Position numbers and translations under genes: made by a program. This document shows, piece by piece, positions 7,176 through 16,027 of a DNA stretch of 64,000 nt. The stretch's first letter is position 1. The number at the start of each line of letters is the position of its first letter. This DNA comes from JANNBN01 sp031430595 (lineage in GTDB: Bacteria; Actinomycetota; Acidimicrobiia; Acidimicrobiales; JANYDT01), in NCBI GenBank assembly GCA_031430595.1, contig JANPBU010000051.1:136944-200943 (forward strand), given 5' to 3'. Below the pieces are notes generated by a model that did no database searches, had not been told where the DNA came from, and saw only the letters and a list, made by a program, of their open reading frames with translations.

Positions 7176-8510
7176 ATGACAGTCAGAACAGAGTTTCGTA
7201 GCCCGACAGGCAGTCTGAGAGTTAACAGACAAACCTATGTCCTCGATACTTCAGTCCTGCTCGCAGACCCTCTTGCTCTCTCGAAATTCGAAGAACATGC
7301 CGTCGTACTCCCGTTGGCTGTCATCTGCGAGCTGGAAGGGAAACGAAATCACCCTGAACTTGGATGGTTAGCCCGCCGTGCGCTACGAGACCTTGAACGG
7401 CTCAGGCTTAATCACGGCAGTTTGACCGTCGAGCTTCCCGTGAACTCACTGGGTGGCACTCTCAGAGTCGAACTCAACCACATCGACGGCAGCAAACTTC
7501 CCGCAGCCTTTCAGAACGACACCAACGACAATCGAATTCTCGCGGTCGCTCATCAACTTTTGTTGGAAAGACACGATGTCACGTTGGTTTCGAAAGACCT
7601 TCCGTTGCGGTTGAAGGCCAGCATTATTGGTCTGCGTGTCGATGAGTACCGCAACGAACATGCAGTCGATCCCGGCTGGAGCGGTTTCGTAGAACTTGAG
7701 GCTGAATCCGAAAGCATCGACCGGCTCCACCTCGAATTGACCCTCGAGATTGGCCTACCAGACTTTTGCGGGATCAATACGGGCCTGGCCCTTCATTGCG
7801 GCTCCCAATCAGCACTTGGCCGAATTCGAGCAGACAAACTCATCCACTTGATTCGACCCGATCGCGAACTTTTTGGTGTGAGAGGTAGGTCGGCCGAGCA
7901 GCGTTTGGCCATCGATCTGCTGCTTGATGAATCGGTTGGCATCGTTTCGCTTGGCGGAAACGCTGGCACTGGGAAAAGTGTCCTCGCAATTGCCGCTGGT
8001 CTTGAAGCAGTTCTTGAACGTCGGGTCCAGCGCAAGGTTATGGTTTTTCGGCCACTCTACGCAGTAGGTGGTCAAGATCTTGGTTTTCTTCCCGGAGCGG
8101 AAAGCGAAAAAATGAATCCGTGGTCGGCCGCCGTCTTCGATGCTCTCGAGTCAATTTGTTCGCGAAGCGTCATCGACGAGGTTATTGACCGAAGGCTCCT
8201 GGAAGTACTTCCGCTCACTCATCTCAGGGGTCGAACCCTCAGTGACGTGTTCGTAATCGTCGATGAGGCGCAAAACTTAGAGCGTCAGGTTCTCCTTACA
8301 GCTATGAGTCGCCTAGGCCGCAACAGTCGAGTTGTTCTCACCCATGATGTTGCCCAGCGAGACAACCTTCGCGTGGGGCGCCATGACGGAGTGGTTTCGG
8401 TCGTCGATGCGCTACGAGGGCACGAACTCTTTGGCCACGTCACCTTGACACGGGCCGAACGGTCTCCTATCGCTGCGCTGGTTACCGACCTTCTTGATAC
8501 AGGAAACTGA
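7176..8510 (+). CDS. PIN domain-PhoH family ATPase (PhoH2)
   Basis: PhoH2 proteins join a PIN ribonuclease domain to a PhoH ATP-dependent RNA helicase domain and act on RNA. In this 444-residue protein the PIN domain spans about residues 18-150 with acidic residues in YVLDTSVLL (D24), VICELEG and NDTNDNRILA, and LVSKDLPL. The PhoH ATPase covers about 230-440 with Walker A GNAGTGKSVLA, the conserved RPLYAVGGQDLGFLPG, and Walker B VFVIVDEAQN. The ATG has neither a Shine-Dalgarno nor a TANNNT box just upstream, so the start is chosen by family length and could shift slightly. It follows the Prx-like gene on the same strand with an 88-base gap and converges on the Trm112-like gene. In mycobacteria phoH2 lies in a toxin-antitoxin arrangement, but no antitoxin gene is seen here. 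Confidence 0.93.
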   Translation: MTVRTEFRSPTGSLRVNRQTYVLDTSVLLADPLALSKFEEHAVVLPLAVICELEGKRNHPELGWLARRALRDLERLRLNHGSLTVELPVNSLGGTLRVELNHIDGSKLPAAFQNDTNDNRILAVAHQLLLERHDVTLVSKDLPLRLKASIIGLRVDEYRNEHAVDPGWSGFVELEAESESIDRLHLELTLEIGLPDFCGINTGLALHCGSQSALGRIRADKLIHLIRPDRELFGVRGRSAEQRLAIDLLLDESVGIVSLGGNAGTGKSVLAIAAGLEAVLERRVQRKVMVFRPLYAVGGQDLGFLPGAESEKMNPWSAAVFDALESICSRSVIDEVIDRRLLEVLPLTHLRGRTLSDVFVIVDEAQNLERQVLLTAMSRLGRNSRVVLTHDVAQRDNLRVGRHDGVVSVVDALRGHELFGHVTLTRAERSPIAALVTDLLDTGN

Positions 8511-8536
8511 GTCGGCCAGTGAAGGAAGAAGTGCGC

Positions 8537-8788
8537 TCAGGCTGTCGAACCTGTGCGTCGGGCCGACTCGGCCCCCAACATGAGTCGAGCATGTTCGGCT
8601 TCATCGACGGCGGTGGCATCTTCGATCAACAGATCGGGAATGCCGTCGATGATTCGATAGACCCGGTGTAGGCGATCGTTGTACAGCATCGACTCGACAG
8701 GCAGGTAGACCAGCGGCAGGCGATCTTCGGGGCACACCAACACGTCGAGTAGCAACGGAGCGAGAGCAGAGGAAGACGGTGATGCCAT
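8537..8788 (-). CDS. Trm112-like (UPF0434) small protein
   Basis: This 83-residue protein matches the Trm112/YcaR family: LLDVLVCPEDRLPLVYL, then RVYRIIDGIPDLLIEDA. In eukaryotes and archaea Trm112 is a zinc-binding activator of methyltransferases; bacterial members are less well understood. Only one Cys (CPED) of the usual zinc set is kept, as in many bacterial versions, so metal binding is doubtful. The ATG follows a TAAGGT -10 box with a 6-base gap, pointing to a leaderless mRNA. It starts back to back with the DUF2079 gene, 60 bases away. Confidence 0.85.
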   Translation of the reverse strand: MASPSSSALAPLLLDVLVCPEDRLPLVYLPVESMLYNDRLHRVYRIIDGIPDLLIEDATAVDEAEHARLMLGAESARRTGSTA

Positions 8789-8794
8789 GTGCCC

Positions 8795-8800
8795 ACCTTA
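8795..8800 (-). promoter_or_regulatory. -10 box for Trm112-like gene
   Basis: TAAGGT on the minus strand, 6 bases before the ATG; leaderless arrangement. Confidence 0.5.
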
Positions 8801-8836
8801 ACCGGGCGGCGCGACCTCAGCCGTCAGACCACCGGG

Positions 8837-8842
8837 TACGTT
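8837..8842 (+). promoter_or_regulatory. -10 box for DUF2079 gene
   Basis: TACGTT lies 6 bases before a GTG in frame with the DUF2079 protein. This is why the GTG at 8849 is preferred to the ATG at 8864. Confidence 0.5.
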
Positions 8843-8848
8843 GGAAGG

Positions 8849-10465
8849 GTGACTGAGATTGCAATGTCAGGCGTCGACGCGCCGCAAGACGGCGCCGCTA
8901 TCGATATTTTCGATGCGCCGACCCTGCTTTCCTTGCGAACGCGTACCTGGCAAGGCATCCGCTCGCAACCAGCACCATATTGGTTAGCCGTCGCAGCAAG
9001 CGTGGTATTCGGGGTCATATTCGGTCGACTTGGGGTTCAACACCATACGAACTTCGGAAGCTGGTCGTTTGACCTAGCCATCTACGACCAAGCCTTCTGG
9101 TTGGCTTCACATTTCAACAAAACGTTCATTACGGTTCGAGGGCTCGAACTGTGGGGCCACCACGTCAATATAGTCGCTTACCTATTCGCGCCGGCGTATT
9201 GGTTAGGTGCTGGGCCACGCTTCCTGTACGTCGCTCAGGCAGTGATTATCGGCTTAGGGGGAATTCCGACGTACCTGATCGCCCGAGACCGATTGAACAA
9301 TGCGTGGCTAGGTCTCGGATTTTGCCTCGCATACTTAATGTATGCGCCTATACAATTCATTTCGTGGGCCAACTTTCACCCCGAGGCATTGGTGTTCACC
9401 CCCCTGCTCTTCGCCTGGTGGTGTGCCCGCAAACGGTACTGGCGAGCCATGCTTATTTTTCTGCTGATTGCGCTGAGCACTCGAGAAGATACCGCGCTGG
9501 CAGTCATCATGATGGGCGTCGTACTTGTGCTCATTCACCTTCGGTCACACCGTGAAAACAGGGCGGCCATTCGCTGGGGGCTCGGCATCTCGGTTCTAGG
9601 TGCCGTTTGGTACACCCTGGCAACCAAGGTCATTATCAAGCACTACAACAACGGAATGGACCCCTTCTACGTAAAGTATTTTTACGGCGAGTTCGGCTCA
9701 ACCACGTTCGAAGTGGCAAAAAATATGGCTTCTCGTCCGGGTGACGTTTACCGGCTTGCAACGGAACCAGACCGTATTGATTTCTACAAGAAGTTGATGT
9801 TGCCACTTGGCGGGCTTCCGCTACTTGGGCTTCCGTTTCTTTTGATGGCCGCGCCGCAGATGCTGGCGAGCGTCACCGGATCAACCCCGTACGCCCGGTC
9901 GATTGAGTATCAGTATCCGTCAGTGATGATCGCGGCAATCATCATTGCTGCAATCGAAGGGACGGCCTTCTTCCTTCGCAAACGCGTACTTCAAATCGTC
10001 GCAATGGTTTGGCTTTTGGGAAGTTCAGTCATCACGAACAAGGAGTGGTCACCATCACCCATCGGAAAAAACAACTATTACTGGGCAACCCCGAATCCTC
10101 AGGTTGCGGCACGCAACGAGGCAGTGGCGCTCGTTCCCGATGATGCGCGCGTTGCCGCAACCTACCAACTACTTCCACACCTAGCACACCGCAAGTACGC
10201 ATACGATTGGCCCAACCCTTGGGTACCTGCCTACTGGGGGAACGATCTCGACGATGGCACGCAGTGGCCAGTTCCGCATGACCCGAACACGATTGACTGG
10301 TTGGTCATCGACCGGGCGCAAATTGGTGAAGCTCAGCAAGAACTTCTTCAACGTCTCATTGGTGAGAATGGGGAATTTCGGATTGTGTTTGAGCGTGATG
10401 GCGCGGTAGCAGCGCAGCGAGTCCGGCCCGGGCCGCCACCGGTTAACGGACTCCCGGTTCCCTAA
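8849..10465 (+). CDS. DUF2079 polytopic membrane protein
   Basis: A 538-residue integral membrane protein of the DUF2079 family, whose members resemble GT-C type glycosyltransferases but have no proven activity. Family marks include the acidic FDLAIYDQAFWLASH near residue 75, the HFNKTF...VRGLELWGHH loop, SWANFHPEALVFTPLLFAW, and STREDTAL. About ten hydrophobic segments are followed by a soluble C-terminal tail. The start is taken as GTG 8849 because a -10 box lies 6 bases before it; ATG 8864 (MSGVDA) is the alternative. Its last 23 bases overlap the 3' end of the convergent GT2 gene. Neighbouring GT2, phosphomannomutase and other polytopic genes suggest a role in lipid-linked sugar transfer to an extracytoplasmic acceptor, which is inference. 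Confidence 0.87.
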   Translation: MTEIAMSGVDAPQDGAAIDIFDAPTLLSLRTRTWQGIRSQPAPYWLAVAASVVFGVIFGRLGVQHHTNFGSWSFDLAIYDQAFWLASHFNKTFITVRGLELWGHHVNIVAYLFAPAYWLGAGPRFLYVAQAVIIGLGGIPTYLIARDRLNNAWLGLGFCLAYLMYAPIQFISWANFHPEALVFTPLLFAWWCARKRYWRAMLIFLLIALSTREDTALAVIMMGVVLVLIHLRSHRENRAAIRWGLGISVLGAVWYTLATKVIIKHYNNGMDPFYVKYFYGEFGSTTFEVAKNMASRPGDVYRLATEPDRIDFYKKLMLPLGGLPLLGLPFLLMAAPQMLASVTGSTPYARSIEYQYPSVMIAAIIIAAIEGTAFFLRKRVLQIVAMVWLLGSSVITNKEWSPSPIGKNNYYWATPNPQVAARNEAVALVPDDARVAATYQLLPHLAHRKYAYDWPNPWVPAYWGNDLDDGTQWPVPHDPNTIDWLVIDRAQIGEAQQELLQRLIGENGEFRIVFERDGAVAAQRVRPGPPPVNGLPVP

Positions 10466-11342
10466 CTGCTGCAATGGCAACGGCGGCTTCAGCCGCAGCC
10501 GTTTCAGCACGTGCTTCACGAGCGACCACCCGCACGGCGAACAGGTTCACAAAGAACTCACCACAGTCACGCAAGGTGAGCTTCGACAAACCAGCAGCCC
10601 GGGGCCGAAACGTGATCGGTGATTCGTGTACAGCAAAACCCCGGGCCTGGGCAAGAGCAATAAATGCACTGAAAAAGGCGTAACCGTCGACCTTCAAACG
10701 GCCCGGATCAAACAGCGCCACCACTTCGGGACGGATCACCCGAAACGAAGTCGTTGCATCGCGCACCCCCCGGGTTCCGGTGATAACTCGAAACGCCCAG
10801 TTGCCACCACGGCTCAAATACGATCGCGCCACCGAGGTTCCCGGGCTCGACCCGCCTGGCGTCCAGCGAGACCCAATCATGACGCCCGAACCCCGTTCGA
10901 AGAACGCCTCGACGAGACTTGGAATTTGTCGAGCGTCGTGTTGGCCGTCGGCGTCAAGGGTCACGATAAACGCCGACTGTTCGGTTCCGGGTCGCTCAAG
11001 ATGTCGAAACCCTCGAACCAATGCTGCGCCAAGACCTTCCTTGTTTCCCGAAAGAACCTCAAGGCGGAGACCGGTCTCAGCAGCAACCTGTCGAGCAATT
11101 TCCGCGGTTCCGTCAGGGGAATTGTCGTCGACGAGCAAAACCTTCAACGCAATGCCCTGATGCCCGAGTGTTTCGGCCGCCGCTGCCACCTCGCCAAGCA
11201 CCGAGGCGATTGAGCCGGCCTCGTTGTAGCTCGCCATCAACACGGTGCCCCGTATGGGCTTTTCCCGTCGCTCATCACCCCACGGGTTAATGATGGTTGG
11301 CGCCGAGACAACTTCTTTCACCCGCTCAACATAGGCGCGCAT
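10443..11342 (-). CDS. GT2 glycosyltransferase, polyprenol-phosphate-mannose synthase-like
   Basis: This 299-residue family 2 glycosyltransferase is closest in layout to dolichol/polyprenol-phosphate mannosyltransferases, which load a sugar from GDP-mannose or a similar donor onto a lipid phosphate. The fold motifs are VLMASYNEAGSI near residue 35, LLVDDNSPDGT near 70, and the metal-binding TLDADGQHD near 128. FRVIRPE and a final DCGEFFVNLFAVR amphipathic stretch follow; no clear membrane helices are present. The catalytic DGYAFFSAF region is conserved. It lies between DUF2079 and ahcY. Product polyprenol-phosphate sugars would feed GT-C enzymes, and several candidates are adjacent. The exact sugar is not determinable. 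Confidence 0.88.
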   Translation of the reverse strand: MRAYVERVKEVVSAPTIINPWGDERREKPIRGTVLMASYNEAGSIASVLGEVAAAAETLGHQGIALKVLLVDDNSPDGTAEIARQVAAETGLRLEVLSGNKEGLGAALVRGFRHLERPGTEQSAFIVTLDADGQHDARQIPSLVEAFFERGSGVMIGSRWTPGGSSPGTSVARSYLSRGGNWAFRVITGTRGVRDATTSFRVIRPEVVALFDPGRLKVDGYAFFSAFIALAQARGFAVHESPITFRPRAAGLSKLTLRDCGEFFVNLFAVRVVAREARAETAAAEAAVAIAAVREPGVR

Positions 11343-11422
11343 GGTGTCGTCGACCGTTCTTTACTTTCGACCTCTGACCGAGTTCGCCAGACCCGGTCAG
11401 ACAACGGACATCAACTCGAAGA

Positions 11423-12880
11423 TCAGTACCGATACGTTTCGGGCTTGAACGGACCACTCAACGGAACGTCAAGGTACTCGGCCTGCTCATCTGAAAGCTG
11501 CGTTACTTTTGCGCCAAGAGCCTCGGCGTGAATTCGAGCTACCTTTTCGTCGAGGGCCTTCGGAAGCACGTAAACGCCAACCGGATATTTCGCGGTGTCA
11601 ACAAACAGTTCAATTTGGGCGAGCACCTGGTTCGAGAACGAGCAACTCATCACGAAACTTGGGTGGCCGGTGGCACAACCGAGGTTCACGAGGCGACCTT
11701 CAGCCAAAATGATGATCGAGTGGCCATCGTCGAAGGTCCACAGGTCGGTTTGTGGCTTGATTTCCATGCGGGTTGCGCCGCTGCGAGCCAACCCAGCCAT
11801 ATCGATTTCGTTGTCAAAATGGCCAATGTTGCAAACGATGGCGTTGTGCTTCATTTGCGCCATATGTGCAGCGGTGATCACGTTGGTGTTACCGGTGGCT
11901 GTGACAAAAATGTCGACCTTACCGATTACTTCTTCCAAAATGACGGCTTCGTAGCCTTCCATGGCGGCCTGCAAGACGTTGATCGGGTCGATGTCGGTGA
12001 TCATTACTCGACAACCCTGGCCCCGCAGTGACTGAGCAGAACCCTTGCCCACGTCGCCGTAACCACAGACAATTGCGGTTTTGCCGCCGAGCATGACGTC
12101 GGTGGCCCGGTTCAGCGCGTCGATCAACGAATGGCGGCACCCATACAGATTGTCAAACTTTGACTTGGTCACCGAATCGTTGACGTTGATTGCCGGAATC
12201 TTGAGTTCGCCCTTGGCGTGCATTTGGTACAGCCGATGTACACCGGTCGTGGTTTCTTCAGTAACGCCCTTAATGCCAGCGAGCATACGAGTGAACTTTG
12301 TTTTGTCTTCCTTGAGTGTTTTGTTAAGTACACTTAAGATAACAGCCAATTCGGGGTTCGATGCCGAACCGGGATCGGGAACTTCTCCGGCCTTTTCAAA
12401 CTCAACACCCTTATGAACAAGCATGGTGGCGTCTCCGCCGTCGTCGAGAATCATGTTTGGGCCGTCACCGTCGGGCCAGGTCATCATCTGCTCGGTGCAC
12501 CACCAATAGTCTTCGAGGGTTTCGCCCTTCCAGGCAAACACCGGAACACCTTGCGGGTCGTCAACGGTTCCATTTGGACCCACAGCAATAGCGGCTGCCG
12601 CGTGATCTTGGGTTGAGAAGATATTGCATGACGCCCACCGAACCTCGGCACCCAACTCAACCAACGTCTCGATGAGCACTGCGGTCTGAATCGTCATATG
12701 CAACGACCCCGAGATACGCGCACCGGTGAGCGGCTTGGTGGTTCCGAACTCTTTACGCAAGGCACGAAGCCCCGGCATTTCGTGCTCGGCAAGGTGAATC
12801 TCTCGGCGCCCGAACGGGGCCATTGAGAGGTCGGCAACTTTGAAGTCGCGGGCGGTAAGGGTACGGGCAGGGGTATTCAT
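11423..12880 (-). CDS. ahcY: Adenosylhomocysteinase
   Basis: AhcY hydrolyses S-adenosylhomocysteine to adenosine and homocysteine with bound NAD, relieving product inhibition of methyltransferases. At 485 residues it is the long bacterial form. Diagnostic stretches are LTGARISGSLHMTIQTAVLI near the N-terminus, NVNDSVTKSKFDNLYGCR with the catalytic lysine, the NAD-binding GYGDVGKGSAQSLRG, NIGHFDNEID, and the C-terminal ending KPETYRY. The ATG at 12880 was chosen because AGGAG lies 7 bases before it; an upstream ATG adds 14 residues unlike the family. The roughly 150-base leader to the next divergent gene does not match a known SAH or SAM riboswitch by eye. Confidence 0.97.
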   Translation of the reverse strand: MNTPARTLTARDFKVADLSMAPFGRREIHLAEHEMPGLRALRKEFGTTKPLTGARISGSLHMTIQTAVLIETLVELGAEVRWASCNIFSTQDHAAAAIAVGPNGTVDDPQGVPVFAWKGETLEDYWWCTEQMMTWPDGDGPNMILDDGGDATMLVHKGVEFEKAGEVPDPGSASNPELAVILSVLNKTLKEDKTKFTRMLAGIKGVTEETTTGVHRLYQMHAKGELKIPAINVNDSVTKSKFDNLYGCRHSLIDALNRATDVMLGGKTAIVCGYGDVGKGSAQSLRGQGCRVMITDIDPINVLQAAMEGYEAVILEEVIGKVDIFVTATGNTNVITAAHMAQMKHNAIVCNIGHFDNEIDMAGLARSGATRMEIKPQTDLWTFDDGHSIIILAEGRLVNLGCATGHPSFVMSCSFSNQVLAQIELFVDTAKYPVGVYVLPKALDEKVARIHAEALGAKVTQLSDEQAEYLDVPLSGPFKPETYRY

Positions 12881-13028
12881 TGGTGCTCCTGAAAATTGTG
12901 CTGACGAGGTAAAAAACTTCATCGGCCCGGAGCACCGGGTGACAACCGTAGAACGGCCCGACCTTTCCTCTATCGTAGATCACACCGAAGCCACTGTGGG
13001 TGTGTCCAACGTGGTTGACTTTTGGGGC

Positions 13029-14456
13029 ATGTCCGAATCGATTACGCCTTCGCTACCTCAAACCGCCGCCCGAGGGAAGGACCAGCGCCGGATCGTCACC
13101 CTGGTTGCCGCCGGTCTCAGTGTCGCTGTTGCCCTTGGTATTGCGGCGATGTTTATCCGTCTGATTCCTAAATTTAGCGTCGATGTTCCGTTCTATGACG
13201 ATTGGGTCACCGCCAACCTGCTCGATAAACAAGACCGAGGAACGCTGGCATGGGCCGACTTTTGGAAGAGCAATAACGAACACCGTGTGCCGGTGCCGTT
13301 ACTGGCGATGCTGGTGGTTTCTCGAGTGACCCGAATGAACCTGAGGGTTCAGATGGGCGTAAGCCTTGCGACCTTGCTCGGCACGTGTTCGTTCATCATG
13401 TGGACAGCTCGAAAGTTTGCCCGAACCATTGGGGTGTCAGCCATCGCTTGCTACTGCTTAATTGCCACGTTCGTGCTTACCAGAGCCCAATGGAACAATG
13501 TGTTGTGGGGTTGGCAAATGACCCTCACGTTTGGCGCATTTTTCGGAATGGCCACCCTGTTTCTTCTTGCCCCGGTAGACACCACCAAAGCGATCTCATG
13601 GAAGCGGTGGTGCTCAGCCGTCAGTGTTGCCTTACTGTGCCAATACTCGTTCGCGAGCGGAATTTTGATCTGGCCCATTGGTTTCGTTCTGCTGGTGCTT
13701 CGAGTCGGCCACCATCGGTGGCAGAAGCTGGCCGGGTGGTCAACTATCGGTGTACTGAGTATTTTCTTGTACATTCAAGGAATCGGCCGAGCTGGCGGCA
13801 CCGGAGGGGCCGACCCAATTCATACCGTCGATTATTCACTTACCCAACTCGGTGCACCGTTTGCGGTAAGGGTATGGGAATGTGCAAACAAGGTCAGGTG
13901 TCAACCAATTCATCGCGAACCCCTCCTCGCCGGAAGTATTGGGGTGGCACTGCTTATGCTTACGTTTGTGTTCATCTGGCGTTTGAAGTTGCTCACTCAA
14001 ACATCAGCAATTCTTGCCTGGGGTACCTGGGCTATTGCTTCGGCACTTCTCACGGCCATTGGTCGAGCCTCACTCGGAACAGATCAAGCCCTTGCCAGTC
14101 GCTACGTCACTCTGACAACACCGCTATGGGCTTCACTAGCCATTTTGATTCCGATCATTATTCAGAAAAATTTGACCCTCGCGAAATTCGCTGCCCACAA
14201 ATTGGTGTTGGTGCTTACTGTTATCAGCGTAACGTTTTCGGTTTCGATGACACGACGAATGGGTAATTGGGAGCAGGCCGCAGCCGGATATGAAGCAGGC
14301 TTACTGTTCTCACGGGGGTCACTTCGAAACGCTGCCGCCACCGATGACCAGCTACGACCGCTGTTCATCGACGTCAAAGAAATTCGTCGACTGCTGCCGA
14401 CGATGGAACGACAACGAATTTCGGTGTACCGAGATACAAAACCCGTTACTCCTTGA
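13029..14456 (+). CDS. Polytopic membrane protein of unknown function
   Basis: I do not recognise the family. The 475-residue product has an N-terminal membrane anchor (about residues 22-44), then a periplasm-facing loop with PFYDDWVTANLLDKQDRG. About nine more hydrophobic segments follow, and a short soluble tail ending DVKEIRRLLPTMERQRISVYRD. The early acidic DDW after the first helix is typical of GT-C fold glycosyltransferases, where the first loop carries catalytic acidic residues, so a GT-C-like role is possible. Its position between two sugar-related genes fits. A TATCGT -10-like box at 12971-12976 would leave a leader of about 45 bases. The end overlaps the convergent phosphomannomutase by 11 bases. 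Confidence 0.75.
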   Translation: MSESITPSLPQTAARGKDQRRIVTLVAAGLSVAVALGIAAMFIRLIPKFSVDVPFYDDWVTANLLDKQDRGTLAWADFWKSNNEHRVPVPLLAMLVVSRVTRMNLRVQMGVSLATLLGTCSFIMWTARKFARTIGVSAIACYCLIATFVLTRAQWNNVLWGWQMTLTFGAFFGMATLFLLAPVDTTKAISWKRWCSAVSVALLCQYSFASGILIWPIGFVLLVLRVGHHRWQKLAGWSTIGVLSIFLYIQGIGRAGGTGGADPIHTVDYSLTQLGAPFAVRVWECANKVRCQPIHREPLLAGSIGVALLMLTFVFIWRLKLLTQTSAILAWGTWAIASALLTAIGRASLGTDQALASRYVTLTTPLWASLAILIPIIIQKNLTLAKFAAHKLVLVLTVISVTFSVSMTRRMGNWEQAAAGYEAGLLFSRGSLRNAAATDDQLRPLFIDVKEIRRLLPTMERQRISVYRDTKPVTP

Positions 14457-15855
14457 CTGTTGCGAGACCCGTCACCAACGTCAGCACCTCGGCAACACGG
14501 GCTTCACAGTCAACTTGATTTGCTGCTTCAAGGTTAAGTCGAAGCAGTGGTTCAGTGTTCGACGGTCGCAGATTGAACCACCATCCACCAAAGTCGACTG
14601 TCAGGCCGTCGAGGCGATCAATCACAGCGCCCTTTCCGAGATACGCAGCTTCAACCCGTTCAATGACAGCCTTCGGCGAATCAACCTTTGTATTGATTTC
14701 ACCAGAGCCAACGTAGCGTTCAAACGGCTTTCGAAGCTCTGACAGCGGCTGCTTCTGGTTACCCATCAACTCAAGAACATGAAGCGCCGCGATCAGACCA
14801 GAGTCTGCCCGCCAGTTTTCGCGGAAGTAGTAGTGACCGCTGTGCTCACCGCCGAACACCGCGCCGGTTTCGGCCATTACCGCCTTGATGAAACTGTGAC
14901 CAACTCGGGTTCGAACCGGCTCACCACCACGTTCGCTTACGACTTCACTAACAGTCTTTGAACAGATGAGGTTGTGAACAATTTTCGAGCCGGGGTTCTT
15001 TTCGAGAATCGAAGCAGCGACCATGGCGGTCGTCAATGAACCCGAAATCGAATGACCTTTCTCGTCGATAAGGAACACCCGGTCTGCGTCACCATCAAAC
15101 GCCAAACCAACATCGGCACCGGTGGCCACCACTCTGGCTTGTAGATCTCGAACATTTTCTGGTTGGATCGGGTCGGCTGGGTGATTCGGGAAAGTCCCAT
15201 CAAGCTCTGCGTACATAACTTCGTACTCAACGCCAAGCCGATCGAATACTGCGGGAACTACCAGCCCGCCCATACCGTTGGCGGTGTCGGCAACAATTTT
15301 GACCCGCCCAATTTTCGTGGTGTCGATGAAGCTCAGACAATGTTCGACGAACCCATCAAGCAGCGACATTTCGGTAACCGTGCCAGTTTTCGTCGACCAG
15401 GCAATCGTTCCATCGATCAAACCGACGGCTTCATCTCGGATGACCTGTAGACCCGTGTCATCGCCGATTGGCTTGGCGCCTTCTAAACACATTTTGATGC
15501 CGTTGTATTGGGCAGGATTATGCGAAGCAGTGAACGTGGCACCGGGCAGGCCGAGGTGACCGGATGCGTAGTAAAGCAAGTCGGTTGACGCCAACCCAAT
15601 ATCGATCACCGAAACGCCTTCGGTACTTGCTCCGGCGGCAAAGGCGGCGACAAGTTCGATTCCGGTTGTGCGCATATCTCTGGCAACCACAATTTGTTGG
15701 GTGCCTGCGAATCGAGCGAATGCCGCACCAATCGCCTTCGCCATGGCCGCATCGAACTGCCCGGGACACAACCCGCGCACGTCATACGCCTTGAAGATGG
15801 CAGCAAACTTCGCGGCGGTTGGTGTCTTGCTGGTTGATTCAGAAATGATGCCCAT
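14446..15855 (-). CDS. manB: Phosphomannomutase/phosphoglucomutase
   Basis: This enzyme of the alpha-D-phosphohexomutase family interconverts hexose 6- and 1-phosphates, giving mannose-1-P for GDP-mannose or glucose-1-P for other nucleotide sugars. The 469 residues hold all four family motifs: the phosphoserine loop TASHNP with S111, the metal loop DGDADRVF, the sugar loop GGEHSGHYYF and the phosphate-binding RPSNTEPLLRL. GGAGG lies 6 bases before the ATG. The mannose route fits the nearby polyprenol-phosphate-mannose synthase-like enzyme and the polysaccharide genes later in the window. Whether it prefers mannose or glucose is not readable from sequence. Confidence 0.93.
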   Translation of the reverse strand: MGIISESTSKTPTAAKFAAIFKAYDVRGLCPGQFDAAMAKAIGAAFARFAGTQQIVVARDMRTTGIELVAAFAAGASTEGVSVIDIGLASTDLLYYASGHLGLPGATFTASHNPAQYNGIKMCLEGAKPIGDDTGLQVIRDEAVGLIDGTIAWSTKTGTVTEMSLLDGFVEHCLSFIDTTKIGRVKIVADTANGMGGLVVPAVFDRLGVEYEVMYAELDGTFPNHPADPIQPENVRDLQARVVATGADVGLAFDGDADRVFLIDEKGHSISGSLTTAMVAASILEKNPGSKIVHNLICSKTVSEVVSERGGEPVRTRVGHSFIKAVMAETGAVFGGEHSGHYYFRENWRADSGLIAALHVLELMGNQKQPLSELRKPFERYVGSGEINTKVDSPKAVIERVEAAYLGKGAVIDRLDGLTVDFGGWWFNLRPSNTEPLLRLNLEAANQVDCEARVAEVLTLVTGLATVKE

Positions 15856-16015
15856 GTGAGCCTCCGATTAAATGTTGTTCACGACATACAGGGACTAAAG
15901 GTGCAACGAACCGTGCGTGTCGATATCTGCGTTCTATCAGTCAGAACCGGCCAACAAATCCTGAATGAAAGAAATGGTTTTCGTGAGTATGTACCTGACT
16001 CAGCGCCATCCACCG

Positions 16016-16021
16016 TATTCT
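16016..16021 (+). promoter_or_regulatory. -10 box deciding the start of the PTPS-related gene
   Basis: TATTCT ends 6 bases before the ATG at 16028. Several upstream in-frame ATGs exist, but only this one has a promoter element at the leaderless distance. Confidence 0.5.
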
Positions 16022-16027
16022 GTAGAA

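Noticed and set aside
9151..9555. Long frames overlapping real genes in other frames or on the other strand
   Set aside because: Rich in Arg/Ser/Pro as expected from shadow frames, without domain similarity, start signals or context.
12881..13028. SAH or SAM riboswitch before ahcY
   Set aside because: CCCGG-TGCT-CCGGG and a T-run are present, but the conserved cores of SAH, SAM-IV or other known classes were not found.
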